A stretch of DNA of 64,000 bases, from NCBI GenBank assembly GCA_040793985.1, contig JBFNJI010000001.1:62001-126000 (forward strand), written 5' to 3'. Made by a program: the position numbers and the translations under genes. How positions within the stretch are numbered: the first letter of the stretch is position 1; every line of letters starts with the position of its first letter. Shown here piece by piece: positions 15,918 through 25,746 of this stretch. Origin of the DNA: Thiodiazotropha sp040793985. Its GTDB lineage: Bacteria > Pseudomonadota > Gammaproteobacteria > Chromatiales > Chromatiaceae. Below the pieces are notes generated by a model that saw nothing but the letters and a program-made list of their open reading frames with translations, made no database searches and was not told the origin of the DNA.

Positions 15918-18900
15918 ATGCGTGCACGTATCCGCTTAGGCTGGTCTGTGGCTTCTGTTCTCTATTGGAGGCGGAAAATCCTGCAGTGGGGCCCTTTCCG
16001 GGACCGCTTCACCCGTCTCCACCTCCCGTTCACTTTGGTCTTGGTGGCACTCGCCTTGAGTATCCCGAATTCCCTGCAGGCCAATGATATTCAGCTTACG
16101 GGCCTCTCCCAGTCACCGCCAAACTCAGTCGCGGTCGGATTGCCTATCACCTACACCCTGACGACGAACAATGTGGACGACGGCATCAATCCACCCAGCA
16201 CCATTGGCATCAGTATCCGGATGCGGGTCGATGGCACGGTGATTAGGGCCGATTCCGGTGATATCGATGCCGTCGGCTGCAGCGTCGACGCAAGCTTCCC
16301 GGACTATTTCGCCTGCAACAACCTCCTGGAAGGCGGTTCCCAGACCCCCTCGTTCACCTGGAACAACCCGACCCCAGGCAATCACACCGTCGTTTTCGAG
16401 GCTGCCTGCCAATGGATCCCTGTTCAGGTACCACCCGCATTTTGCACCTCGTTCGGCACCACCATAGCGACTACGACGATGGTCGGTGCCTTTCCAACTG
16501 CGACTATCAGTCCCGCGGGACCGCTCATATTGGATGAATTGATTGCATTCCCCTTGAACTTCGACGGACTCATGTCAACCGATCCGGATGGCACCATTGC
16601 GCAATGTGAGTTCAGTCTCAATGGGGCGCCCTATACGACGGAACCTACCTGTGCGGTCGAATACACGACCCTTACACCGGGCGACTATTTCCTGGATCTG
16701 AGGGTCACAGACAATCATGGACTGACAGATATCGACACGGTCGGTTTCAGAATCCTCTCCTTTCCAGAAGCGGTGGGAGGACCCGATCAAACGGTAACCG
16801 ATACCGATAACGACGGTTCTGAAAATATCACCCTCGACGCCTCCGGATCCAGCGATGTGGGAGGAACCATTGTCAGCTTTGAGTGGTTTGAGTTCGACGT
16901 CAACCCGGGAACTCCGATTGCCACAGGTGTATCCGCGTCCCTTCCCATGACGGTAGGCACACATTTCATCACCCTGCGCGTTACCGATAACGATGGCATG
17001 GTGTCTGAGGATCCGTTGACGATCACCGTTCTCCCGGGACCCAATGCCCCGATCGCCAATGCCGGTCCCGATCAGCAGGTCACCGACAGCGATAGCAACA
17101 ACACGGAGGATGTCACCCTGGATGGCAGCGGCTCATCGGATTCGGACGGCACGATCGTCAGCTATGAATGGCTGCTGCAGGGCACGCAAGTCGCTACCGG
17201 TGTGGCTCCGACCGTGGCATTGTCGGTGGGTACGCACACTCTGACGCTGCGGGTCACCGACAACGACACCTTGTTCAGCGAGGACCAGGTTGTAATTACC
17301 GTAACCGCTGGACCGAGCGCACCGATCGCCGATGCCGGACAGGACATTACCCTGACCGACACGGATGCCAGCGGTGACGAACTGGTCAGCCTCGATGCAT
17401 CCGGGTCGTCCGACGCCGATGGCACGATTGTTTCCTATGTATGGCTGGATAATGGTGTCGAGATCGCCAGCGGGGCTACCGCTACGATCACGCTTCCGGT
17501 GGGAGTGCATACCCTGACCCTGCGGGTGACGGATAACAGTGACCTGTTCACTGAAGACCAGCTGACCGTCACGGTAAATGCCAGCACCGGCATACCCACT
17601 GCAGACGCGGGCAGCGACCAATCGCTGACGGATACGGATGGCGACGGCACAGCCTCGATCAGCCTCGATGCGACAAATTCGATCGACGCGGATGGCACAA
17701 TCGTCAGCTACCAATGGTATGAGGGGAGCAACCAAATCGCCACGGGTCCAACGCCCTCCGTCGAGCTTGGCATCGGGATACATACAATCACCTTGAGGGT
17801 CACGGACGATTCTGGGCTGAGCCATGAGGACCAAGTGACGATCACCGTCCTTCGTGATGAGAGTCAATTACAGATCGTCTCCGGCAGCAATATCTCAGGA
17901 AGCGCTGGCGAGACAGTGGGACCCTTCACCGTGCAATTGGTTGATACTGACGGCAACCCGATCGTTGATAGAACCATTTCCTGGCAGCTGATACCGGAAA
18001 GTGCCGGCAGCTTGAGTGAAAGCGAATCGATCACGGACCAGGAGGGTCAGGCTGCCACCAGCCTGACTATTCAACAAACCGGCGTCATCAAGCTGATCGC
18101 AACTCTCAACACCGAGACCGTTGAATTCGTCATCAACAGTATTGCCGAGACACCCGGCTTGACAGAAAACCAGCAAGCAATAGGCTCTTCCATGGACAAC
18201 CTGTGTCCGAGCCTGGTAGAGAAGCAGTCGAGCGGCAGTCTGACAGCTGCCGAGCAGGATCTATTGATGACTTGCGATAATCTGACCACCGACAGCGCTA
18301 CCGAGACCGCCAAGACGCTGTCTCAGTTGGTCCCCGAGGAGGTTGCCGCGCAAGGCAATGCCACACTCGAGGCCGCCAGCAGCCAGACTGGCAATATCAA
18401 TTCACGACTCGTGGCACTGCGCGCCGGCGATACCGGCTTCAACTTCAGCGGGCTGACGGTCAACTATGCGGGCATCTCCTTCAACAGAGGACTCTTTGCC
18501 GGCCTGCTCTCGGCGGACGAGTCCAGCCGCGGCGGCGGTGCGGGAGATGAACAGCTACAGGGGCGCTGGGGTGCCTTCATCAACGGTACCGCCAACTTCG
18601 GGGATAAGGACGAAACCGACCGTGAGGCAGGCTTCGACTTCGATACACGCGGCATAACCCTGGGCCTCGATTACCGCTTCAACAGGCAGCTTGTCGCCGG
18701 CGGCGCCATTGGTTATTCGCGATTCGATTCCGACTACAACGACGCGGCTGGCAATCTCGAGATGGATGCCTGGAGCCTGTCGGCGTATGGTACCTACTAT
18801 CAAAACAACAATGTCTATGTCGACGGCCTGATCAAATACGGCTCAAACAGCTACGACACCCGACGCCGGGTCAACGCGGTCGGCGCACCCGATCAATTCG

Positions 18901-19424
18901 GTCTGGGCGATACTGACGGCACAGAGTTTTCGCTAAATATCAGTGCCGGTTATGACTATCACCGCGATGCGTTGACTATCACGCCCTACGGTCGTCTGTC
19001 CTACACCCGGGCGGAGATCGACGCCTATTCGGAGACGGCTTCCAATCCTGCAGTGGCCGGCGCAGGTTCGATGTTGCGCATCGATGATCAGGACTTGGAT
19101 TCCATGGTACTGGTGCTGGGAGGAAATCTCTCCTATGCAGTGAGCACCCCAAGTGCGGTGTACATTCCTCAACTGCGCTTTGAATGGGAACATGAATTTG
19201 AGGACGATGCGCGCTTCATCAACGCCAGGTTCATACACGATCCAACCCAATCCCGATTTACCGTAGACACCGACAAAGCGGATAGCGACTACTTTAATTT
19301 TGGCGTCGGGATATCTGCGGTTTTTGCCCAGGGCAGATCAGGCTATCTCTTCTACGAAACCCGGATCGACCAGGATGACGTCACTCTGCACATGATCAAT
19401 GGCGGACTGCGGATAGAATTTTGA
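15918..19424 (+). CDS. type Va autotransporter with PKD/Ig-like repeats
   Basis: The ATG at 15918 follows AAAGGGAGAGGG; the frame extends upstream to 15867 without a ribosome-binding site. The 1168-residue protein has an extended signal region (hydrophobic stretch ending SIPNSLQA), an N-terminal domain, and then PKD/Ig-like repeats, each with SGSSDxDGTIVSYEW and HTxTLRVTDN motifs (about residues 285-660). A Big-1-like domain follows (GSAGETVGPFTVQLVDTDG), then a helical linker and a C-terminal beta-barrel (about 900-1168) that ends in GGLRIEF with the terminal Phe of autotransporters. The passenger has no enzyme motif and suits adhesion or biofilm function. Short Asp-rich loops (TDTDNDGS, TDTDGDGT) may bind calcium. 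Confidence 0.9.
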   Translation: MRARIRLGWSVASVLYWRRKILQWGPFRDRFTRLHLPFTLVLVALALSIPNSLQANDIQLTGLSQSPPNSVAVGLPITYTLTTNNVDDGINPPSTIGISIRMRVDGTVIRADSGDIDAVGCSVDASFPDYFACNNLLEGGSQTPSFTWNNPTPGNHTVVFEAACQWIPVQVPPAFCTSFGTTIATTTMVGAFPTATISPAGPLILDELIAFPLNFDGLMSTDPDGTIAQCEFSLNGAPYTTEPTCAVEYTTLTPGDYFLDLRVTDNHGLTDIDTVGFRILSFPEAVGGPDQTVTDTDNDGSENITLDASGSSDVGGTIVSFEWFEFDVNPGTPIATGVSASLPMTVGTHFITLRVTDNDGMVSEDPLTITVLPGPNAPIANAGPDQQVTDSDSNNTEDVTLDGSGSSDSDGTIVSYEWLLQGTQVATGVAPTVALSVGTHTLTLRVTDNDTLFSEDQVVITVTAGPSAPIADAGQDITLTDTDASGDELVSLDASGSSDADGTIVSYVWLDNGVEIASGATATITLPVGVHTLTLRVTDNSDLFTEDQLTVTVNASTGIPTADAGSDQSLTDTDGDGTASISLDATNSIDADGTIVSYQWYEGSNQIATGPTPSVELGIGIHTITLRVTDDSGLSHEDQVTITVLRDESQLQIVSGSNISGSAGETVGPFTVQLVDTDGNPIVDRTISWQLIPESAGSLSESESITDQEGQAATSLTIQQTGVIKLIATLNTETVEFVINSIAETPGLTENQQAIGSSMDNLCPSLVEKQSSGSLTAAEQDLLMTCDNLTTDSATETAKTLSQLVPEEVAAQGNATLEAASSQTGNINSRLVALRAGDTGFNFSGLTVNYAGISFNRGLFAGLLSADESSRGGGAGDEQLQGRWGAFINGTANFGDKDETDREAGFDFDTRGITLGLDYRFNRQLVAGGAIGYSRFDSDYNDAAGNLEMDAWSLSAYGTYYQNNNVYVDGLIKYGSNSYDTRRRVNAVGAPDQFGLGDTDGTEFSLNISAGYDYHRDALTITPYGRLSYTRAEIDAYSETASNPAVAGAGSMLRIDDQDLDSMVLVLGGNLSYAVSTPSAVYIPQLRFEWEHEFEDDARFINARFIHDPTQSRFTVDTDKADSDYFNFGVGISAVFAQGRSGYLFYETRIDQDDVTLHMINGGLRIEF

Positions 19425-19429
19425 ACAGA

Positions 19430-19451
19430 GGTTCCCGCGCGGGCGGGAACC
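19430..19451. terminator. GC-rich hairpin between convergent genes
   Basis: GGTTCCCGC pairs with GCGGGAACC around a four-base loop, directly after the autotransporter stop. A second GC-rich dyad (GCGCCCG...CGGGCGC) follows near 19478-19499. No T-run is present; termination or mRNA end protection is inferred. Confidence 0.5.
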
Positions 19452-19518
19452 ATTCAAGAAGATGGATACGCGCTCCCGCGCCCGGGATTACGGGCGCGGA
19501 TCTGCCACGGTTCAGCAG

Positions 19519-20508
19519 TCAGCGCAGATTTGGTCCCAAGCCCAGTCCACTGAAGGTTGCCAGTACCTCTGCAGCACCCGCACCCATGTTACGTGCTAGG
19601 CGTTCCCATACATCCTCTTTCTGGGTGAAATCGACGATCTCTTCCGCACCGATTATTTCCCGGGCGACATAGCTGCTGCTACCGAAATCGTCGATCAGCC
19701 CCATCTCCTTCGCCACCTCACCATTCCAGAAAAGGCCGCTGAAGAGTTCCGGATGGTCGTCCACATTGAGCCGATCCCCCCTGCCCTCTTTCACCGTTTC
19801 GATAAACTGCCGATGCAGCTGATCCAGCATCTGCTGGATATGCGCTTTGTCTCCATCACTCAAGGGCGAGAAGGGGTCGAGAATGCCTTTGTTCTCACCG
19901 GCGGTAAACAGCCGCCGTTCTATACCCAACTCTTCCATGCCGTCGACAAAGCCAAATCCGTTGATCAACACCCCGATCGATCCTACAAGACTCCCCTCGT
20001 CGGCATAGATCTTGTCGGCCGCAACCGCGATGTAGTAACCCCCCGAGGCGCAGACATCCGCAACCACGGCATAGACAGGTATTTTCGGATACTTCTCACG
20101 CAGACGGCTTATCTCGCGATTTATGTAGCGGGACTGTACCGGACTCCCCCCCGGGGTGTTCATTCTCAGGATCACGCCCTTGGTCTTTTCGTCCTCGAAG
20201 GCACTCCGCAATCCGGTGACAATATTGTCGGCGCTCGCCTTGGTCTCTGAAGAGATCAAGCCATTCACCTCGATCAGTGCGGTATGTTCCTCTGCGACGC
20301 TCTTCGCCACCTGCAGTTTGTCCCCCCAGAGAAATATCCCGAGCAACAGAAACAGGTAACCAAAGGTGAGGAGTTTGAAGAAGACTCCCCAGCGCCGGCT
20401 GCGGCGATTCTCGGCCACGGTGGCCATCACCATCTGATTCAACAGGTCACGCTCCCAACGACCGGGTTCAGACTGGCTTCTGCGATCTCCATTGTTGTTT
20501 TCCGACAT
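19519..20508 (-). CDS. sppA: signal peptide peptidase SppA (short form)
   Basis: The ATG at 20508 (MSENNNGDRRS) is used; AAAGGG lies upstream, and the frame to 20517 begins with a GTG. The 329-residue protein has one N-terminal membrane segment (KLLTFGYLFLLLGIFLWG) and a ClpP-like S49 fold. The nucleophile serine lies in CASGGYYIAVAADKIYA and the general-base lysine in the following ADKIYA, the Ser/Lys dyad of short bacterial SppA enzymes. It degrades cleaved signal peptides in the inner membrane. It lies downstream of rluC and the HAD phosphatase, the same order as in Pseudomonas. Confidence 0.92.
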   Translation of the reverse strand: MSENNNGDRRSQSEPGRWERDLLNQMVMATVAENRRSRRWGVFFKLLTFGYLFLLLGIFLWGDKLQVAKSVAEEHTALIEVNGLISSETKASADNIVTGLRSAFEDEKTKGVILRMNTPGGSPVQSRYINREISRLREKYPKIPVYAVVADVCASGGYYIAVAADKIYADEGSLVGSIGVLINGFGFVDGMEELGIERRLFTAGENKGILDPFSPLSDGDKAHIQQMLDQLHRQFIETVKEGRGDRLNVDDHPELFSGLFWNGEVAKEMGLIDDFGSSSYVAREIIGAEEIVDFTQKEDVWERLARNMGAGAAEVLATFSGLGLGPNLR

Positions 20509-20609
20509 GAGAAACACCCTTTAACTGTTAATGGACCTAGGCTTGATGGCAAACAAACCTTAAAATGATCCGAACTCTGTGCCTTGACTGCAAGCTTGTT
20601 GATCCCACA

Positions 20610-21260
20610 CTACCCGGCATTCAACCATCCCGGTATCTCAGTGATTCGGTCTACACAGGCAAGCGGATTGTGTTTCAGCAGGCGCTCACGACTGTGGGTT
20701 CCATAGGTAACGCCCAACGAGGGCATGCCGGCATTGACAGCCATCTCAAGATCATATTCGGTATCCCCGATCATCAGCGCCTGCCGGGGCTCGACGCCGG
20801 TCTGCCCGAGAATCTGATTGAGCATTTCAGGATGGGGCTTTGAGAAACTCTCATCGGCGCAGCGGGTGAGGTGGAAATACTCGCCCAGGCCGGTGCTCTC
20901 CAGGGCATAATCCAACCCTCTACGGCCCTTACCGGTGGCGACTGCCAGCAGATAGCCTTGCTGAAGCAGTTCACCCAGAACCTCGCGAACACCTTCAAAA
21001 AGTTCAGAAGGAGTGCAGTTCTCTTTGAAAAAGTGAACTCTGTAGCGGGCAGCGATTTCAATATGCAGATCGGGCTCGCTACCGGGATAGAGTCGATTGA
21101 CCGCCTCATGCAGACCAAGTCCGATGATATCCCTAATCGCGGCCTGGCTCGGAACATCCAGTTTCAGGTCCTTAACCGCGGCCTCGACACAGGCGATAAT
21201 ATGGGCCTCTGAGTCCATCAGCGTTCCATCCCAATCAAATATTAATAACTCAAACTTCAT
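20610..21260 (-). CDS. HAD-superfamily phosphatase, phosphoglycolate phosphatase-like
   Basis: The start is the ATG at 21260 (MKFELLIFDWDGTLMDSEAH), which places the catalytic DxDGT motif at the N-terminus as usual; the longer frame adds an unlikely tail inside rluC. The 216-residue protein has motif I DWDGTL, the motif III lysine in SKPHPEMLNQIL and motif IV MIGDTEYDLEMA, with a small helical cap. It belongs to the Gph/YjjG-type HAD hydrolases found beside rluC in many gammaproteobacteria. Its start overlaps the rluC stop by 11 bp, indicating one operon. The actual substrate is unknown. Confidence 0.88.
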   Translation of the reverse strand: MKFELLIFDWDGTLMDSEAHIIACVEAAVKDLKLDVPSQAAIRDIIGLGLHEAVNRLYPGSEPDLHIEIAARYRVHFFKENCTPSELFEGVREVLGELLQQGYLLAVATGKGRRGLDYALESTGLGEYFHLTRCADESFSKPHPEMLNQILGQTGVEPRQALMIGDTEYDLEMAVNAGMPSLGVTYGTHSRERLLKHNPLACVDRITEIPGWLNAG

Positions 21261-22215
21261 CTTGTCCCTTAAGTTTATCCAAGAGTCCGGCCAGTTCTTG
21301 CGGCAGGGGTGCATCGATGCTCAACACCGTCGATTCTCCAGGCCAACGGAAACGGATCTGATGGGCGTGCAGGAAGAGTCGTCGCAGCCCGATCCCACGC
21401 ATGCCCCGATTGGCGCTGTCGTCTCCATACTTGGTATCTCCCAGCACCGGTGAACCCAACCAGGCGCTGTGTACGCGGATCTGATGGGTACGCCCGGTTA
21501 TCAGCTCCACCTCAACCAGGGTTGCATCCCTGAAGCGCCGACGACGCATGAATCGGGTCTCGGCCGGTTTGCCCTCGGCATCCACCCTGACCACCCGCTC
21601 GCCACCCTGCAGGGTATTTTTCTTCAAGGGCTTGTCGACGACCTGTACCCCCTTGCGCCAGCTCCCGGCCAGTAGTGCCAGATACCGCTTATCGACCCGG
21701 TTTTCTCGAATGAGTTCATGCAATATTCGCAGCGTGCTGCGGCGTTTGCTGATCATCAGACAGCCCGATGTCTCCCGGTCCAGCCGATGCACCAGCTCCA
21801 GCTGAGTCTCTCTCGGGCGCAGAAGCCGAAGCGCCTCGATGATGCCACTGCTCAGACCGCTGCCGCCGTGTACCGCCAGGCCAGAGGGCTTGTTCAACAC
21901 CAACAAACGCTCGTCTTCATAGATCACGGCCTGCTCGAGGCTGCTACGCAGCTTTTCCGAGAGACGGGAATTCGTTTCGGGTCGATCTCTACGCAATGGA
22001 GGTATGCGAATCAGATCGCCGGCCTGCAGTTTGTAGGCGGCCTTGATCCTGCCCTTGTTGACCCTGACCTCCCCCTTTCTCAGGATACGATAGATATAGC
22101 TCTTCGGCACCCCCTTCAGATGTCGCATCAGATAGTTGTCGATTCGCTGTCCGGCATATTCCTCTGCCACCTCAACGAACTGGACTGATGGAGAATTCTT
22201 TTTTGATTCTGACAT
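21250..22215 (-). CDS. rluC: 23S rRNA pseudouridine synthase RluC
   Basis: The 321-residue protein has an N-terminal S4 RNA-binding domain (QRIDNYLMRHLKGVPKSYIYRILRKGEVRVN) and the RluA-family catalytic motif LVHRLDRETSGCLMI with the catalytic aspartate in HRLD. Length and context match RluC, which converts U955, U2504 and U2580 of 23S rRNA in E. coli. It is divergent from rne across a 550-bp region, the conserved gammaproteobacterial arrangement, and is followed by the HAD phosphatase and sppA. Confidence 0.93.
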   Translation of the reverse strand: MSESKKNSPSVQFVEVAEEYAGQRIDNYLMRHLKGVPKSYIYRILRKGEVRVNKGRIKAAYKLQAGDLIRIPPLRRDRPETNSRLSEKLRSSLEQAVIYEDERLLVLNKPSGLAVHGGSGLSSGIIEALRLLRPRETQLELVHRLDRETSGCLMISKRRSTLRILHELIRENRVDKRYLALLAGSWRKGVQVVDKPLKKNTLQGGERVVRVDAEGKPAETRFMRRRRFRDATLVEVELITGRTHQIRVHSAWLGSPVLGDTKYGDDSANRGMRGIGLRRLFLHAHQIRFRWPGESTVLSIDAPLPQELAGLLDKLKGQDEV

Positions 22216-22765
22216 TTAGCGCTGGTTTATCTATATAATCGATTGATGTTCGTGTTGAAGGTTGCTATATTCTTCAACAGTTTTTCAGGTACTGGCCGGT
22301 GGCACGCCACAAATGCCGGTACCCGCGCGGTTTTTAACTGCCTGCGACCGTAAAAATTCATTCAGGCGCAAGCGGTTATCCAACCAAGCGCACAGGTGCC
22401 CTTAGGATATCTGGCTCTTAATCTGAATCCTCTGCGCCAAAGCGATATATTGGGTGTGTGCTCCCGCGAACGGGAACAGGCGCCGGGAATAGATGCCGGG
22501 CCAATCTCTTATGGCCATGTCGCTCTCCCTTTGCTTTAGGCGTCATATTTCAGTTCGTTCAGCAGCCGATTCCAAGCGGCGGACTTTAACAGTTTTTCAG
22601 CCATCCGAGCTAGTTCTCTAGCCTGGAATCGAAAACGATTCCAAGGATATGCGTAGTAATGCTCTGAGTGGAAAGCGAGCAGGCACTACTATTGTCTGTA
22701 GCGCAATTGGGGCCTAGGCCGCAAACCAAGGCAGTGATGCCGGACGGCTGTATGGATACACAATA
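22216..22765 (+). promoter_or_regulatory. rne promoter and long 5' leader
   Basis: No gene fits in this 550-bp stretch. A promoter for rne is visible: TTGATG (22243-22248), 17 bp, TATATT (22266-22271), which would start transcription near 22278 and leave a leader of about 490 nt. The leader holds a 13-mer AACAGTTTTTCAG twice (22276-22288 and 22588-22600) and a tight hairpin GGAATCG-AAAA-CGATTCC (22625-22642). In E. coli the rne leader mediates autoregulation by RNase E cleavage; the length and hairpins here suggest the same, though no sequence identity was tested. Confidence 0.7.
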
Positions 22766-25714
22766 ATGAAGCGTATGTTGATCAACGCAACTCAACCCGA
22801 AGAGTTGCGTGTTGCCATCGTTGATGGCCAGAAACTATTCAATCTAGACATTGAAGTTCCCGGCCGGGAACAGAAAAAAGCCAATATCTACAAGGGTCGC
22901 ATCACCCGTGTCGAACCCAGCCTGGAGGCCGCATTCGTCGATTACGGCTCCGAACGTCACGGTTTCCTGCCCCTGAAAGAGATCGCTAGAGTCTACTTTT
23001 CGGATAAGGCCCGATCATCCTCCGGCAGGGTAAACATCCAGGATGCGATCAAAGAGGGCCAAGAGGTCATAATCCAGGTGGAAAAAGAGGAGCGTGGCAA
23101 CAAGGGGGCAGCCCTGACCACATTCATCTCCCTGGCAGGCCGCTATCTGGTATTGATGCCGAACAATCCCCGCGCCGGCGGTGTCTCCCGCAGAATCGAG
23201 GGCCAGGATCGCACGGAACTGCGCGAAGCCATGAGCGAACTGCAGATACCGGACGATATGGGACTGATCGTGCGCACCGCGGGCGTCGGCAAGAACAGCG
23301 AGGAGTTGCAGTGGGACCTGGACTACCTGATACAGCTCTGGCAGGCGATCGAGCACTCCGCGGAGAAACCCGCCCCGTTCCTGATCTACCAGGAGAGCAA
23401 TGTCATCATACGCTCGATCAGGGACTACCTGCGTGCCGATATCGGTGAGATCGTTATCGACGACAGGGAGATCTTCAACCAGGCCGAGCGCTTCATCAAC
23501 CAGGTGATGCCCCAATACAGCCAGAAACTGCGTCACTACGATGACGAGGTTCCCCTGTTCAGCCGCTATCAGATCGAGAGCCAGATCGAGTCGGCATTCC
23601 AGCGCGAAGTCAGCCTGCCCTCAGGCGGCGCTATCGTAATCGACCATACCGAGGCATTGACCTCCATCGATATCAACTCCGCCCGTGCCACCAAAGGCGC
23701 TGATATCGAGGAGACCGCCCTGAACACCAACATGGAAGCGGCGGATGAGATCGCCCGGCAGTTGCGTCTGCGCGACCTGGGGGGGCTTTTCGTTATCGAC
23801 TTTATCGACATGACCCCTTCCCGCAACCAGCGTGAGGTTGAGAACCGGCTCAAGGAGGCCCTGAAACAGGATCGTGCCCGGGTGCAGATCGGCAGGATCT
23901 CCCGATTCGGCCTGCTGGAGATGTCGCGACAGCGCCTACGCCCCTCTCTGGGTGAGGCCAGCGAACAGGCCTGTCCCCGCTGCAAGGGACATGGCACGAT
24001 CCGCGGCGTGGAATCACTCTCCCTCTCTGTTCTGCGCATCATCGAAGAGGAGGCGATGAAGGAGAACACCGGCCGTATCGTGGCGCAACTGCCTGTCGAT
24101 ATGTCCACCTTCCTGCTCAACGAGAAACGCCAGGCTATTCACGACATCGAAAGACGCCAATCCATCGATGTGGTGCTGGTCCCCAACATCCATCTCGACA
24201 CCCCCAATTTCACCATCGAGCGGGTGCGCCAGAGTGAGCTGCCCTCGGGCGACGATGCGATATCGAGCTACAAGATGGTGGACGAGGAGAGTGAACAGAA
24301 GGTGGTTGAATTCGCCAAGGCGAGACAGCCCCAGGCGGAAAAACCAGCGGTAAAATCGATTGCCCCTTCGAGCCCCGCCCCGCAGAGGGCAGAACCCGCC
24401 CAAGAAGAGACAGCGTCGGAAGAAGGCGGGTTTTTGAAGAAGATCTTCAGTATTTTCACCCCAAAGGCACCGGAACCTCTCAAAGAGAAAGAGGAAGCGC
24501 CGAAAAAGGCGGCCAAGCCCCGCCAGGGCTCGGGTCGCTCCCAGCCATCTTCCGGGGGCAAGGGACGTAAGAGTCAACCTTCCTCCGCTCGTGGCAAAGC
24601 CGCAGCCGGTGATGGTCGCCGGGGTGATCGACGCACCCAGGACAACGCCCAGACAGGCAAACGGAAAAACCAAAAGACCGCGAACAAGGGCGGCGACAAA
24701 CAGAAACCTGAGACCAAGGCCCAGGAGAAATCCGGCCCTCAGGCCGAGAAGACGAATGGCGAGGCGCCAAAGACAAAGGGGTCACGCCGTGGCCGTCGAG
24801 GCGGACGCAGGCGCCGTGGGGCTGGTGAAAAAGGTGCTGATCAATCTGCGGTGAATGGCGTGGATGAGTCCCAAAGTACACCCGCTAAAGGCACGGAGGG
24901 CGACGAGGCAAAAGCTGACACCACCAAGAAAACCCAACGCGGCACCCAAGCCAAGCGGGACAGCAAGTCAGGCAGTGCGGAAAAATCGCCAGGCAGCCGT
25001 AAAAAGAAGGCGACAGAATCCAAGCCTGCAAAGGACAATCCGGCAGCGGAGACCAAGCAGAAAGCAGAAACTGCGACTAAGGACGGAGAACAGCAGCAGG
25101 CCGCGGAGGCAAAGCAGAGAGCTGAAACAGCGGCCAAGACCGAGCAGGTCAAGCAGCAGCCTGAGACACCGTCCAAAGCCGAATCAGCGATACCCGTTGC
25201 GGAGGCAAAACAGAAAACGGAGACCACACTCAAAGCCGAGCCAGACAAACCGGCTGAGGTGTCAAAACAGAAATCGCAGGCGACACCCGAGCCCGAGGCG
25301 CTTCAGCCGGCAATGGCGGATAAAAAGCCTGAAAAGCAGGCGTCGGCGAAGCAGGAGAAAAAGGTTGCCGAGAAAGCTCCAAAGCTGGTCCAGGTTGAGA
25401 CCAAGTCCAAGCAGGTAAGCGCCAAGCCAGCGGAACCGAAAACCCCGGTTACGCCAACTCCCGCACAAAAGGCACCGGTCAAACCCGCAGAAGCGGCCAA
25501 ACAAGACACGCAACCTGCGAAACTACAACAGGTGGAAACCCACAAACAAACGGCTAAAGCCGCCAAACCGGACGCCTCTAAATCCGATGCGGAAGCAAAA
25601 AACACGGTTAGCGTTGAGAATACTCAGCCACATAAGCATGCAGAGAGTCCCAAGGCCGCTCTCGCCGAATCAAAGGCAAATGATAAGAATATCGATGCCG
25701 GGAATGGGGATTGA
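22766..25714 (+). CDS. rne: ribonuclease E
   Basis: The 982-residue protein begins MKRMLINATQPEELRVAIVDG, nearly identical to known RNase E starts. It has the S1 domain (about 38-120), 5' sensor and RNase H-like parts, and the DNase I-like catalytic site with Asp302 (SIDINSARATKG) and Asp345 (VIDFIDM). The zinc-link CPRC (Cys403, Cys406) joins the dimer. After about residue 520 the protein is a disordered, Lys/Ala/Gln/Glu-rich scaffold with an Arg-rich patch (RRGRRGGRRRRGAGE) that probably binds RNA, and repeated AKQKAET-like units; degradosome partner sites cannot be read by eye. It initiates mRNA decay and rRNA/tRNA processing. It converges with the low-Mr phosphatase. Confidence 0.96.
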   Translation: MKRMLINATQPEELRVAIVDGQKLFNLDIEVPGREQKKANIYKGRITRVEPSLEAAFVDYGSERHGFLPLKEIARVYFSDKARSSSGRVNIQDAIKEGQEVIIQVEKEERGNKGAALTTFISLAGRYLVLMPNNPRAGGVSRRIEGQDRTELREAMSELQIPDDMGLIVRTAGVGKNSEELQWDLDYLIQLWQAIEHSAEKPAPFLIYQESNVIIRSIRDYLRADIGEIVIDDREIFNQAERFINQVMPQYSQKLRHYDDEVPLFSRYQIESQIESAFQREVSLPSGGAIVIDHTEALTSIDINSARATKGADIEETALNTNMEAADEIARQLRLRDLGGLFVIDFIDMTPSRNQREVENRLKEALKQDRARVQIGRISRFGLLEMSRQRLRPSLGEASEQACPRCKGHGTIRGVESLSLSVLRIIEEEAMKENTGRIVAQLPVDMSTFLLNEKRQAIHDIERRQSIDVVLVPNIHLDTPNFTIERVRQSELPSGDDAISSYKMVDEESEQKVVEFAKARQPQAEKPAVKSIAPSSPAPQRAEPAQEETASEEGGFLKKIFSIFTPKAPEPLKEKEEAPKKAAKPRQGSGRSQPSSGGKGRKSQPSSARGKAAAGDGRRGDRRTQDNAQTGKRKNQKTANKGGDKQKPETKAQEKSGPQAEKTNGEAPKTKGSRRGRRGGRRRRGAGEKGADQSAVNGVDESQSTPAKGTEGDEAKADTTKKTQRGTQAKRDSKSGSAEKSPGSRKKKATESKPAKDNPAAETKQKAETATKDGEQQQAAEAKQRAETAAKTEQVKQQPETPSKAESAIPVAEAKQKTETTLKAEPDKPAEVSKQKSQATPEPEALQPAMADKKPEKQASAKQEKKVAEKAPKLVQVETKSKQVSAKPAEPKTPVTPTPAQKAPVKPAEAAKQDTQPAKLQQVETHKQTAKAAKPDASKSDAEAKNTVSVENTQPHKHAESPKAALAESKANDKNIDAGNGD

Positions 25715-25746
25715 TCCGGGGCCTGATAACACGAATCCAATCGGTC

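Noticed and set aside
16784..17860. Near-repeat DNA in the autotransporter as a possible CRISPR or tandem DNA repeat
   Set aside because: The repeats are protein-level PKD domains of about 95 residues that have diverged at DNA level; there are no short identical repeats with spacers.
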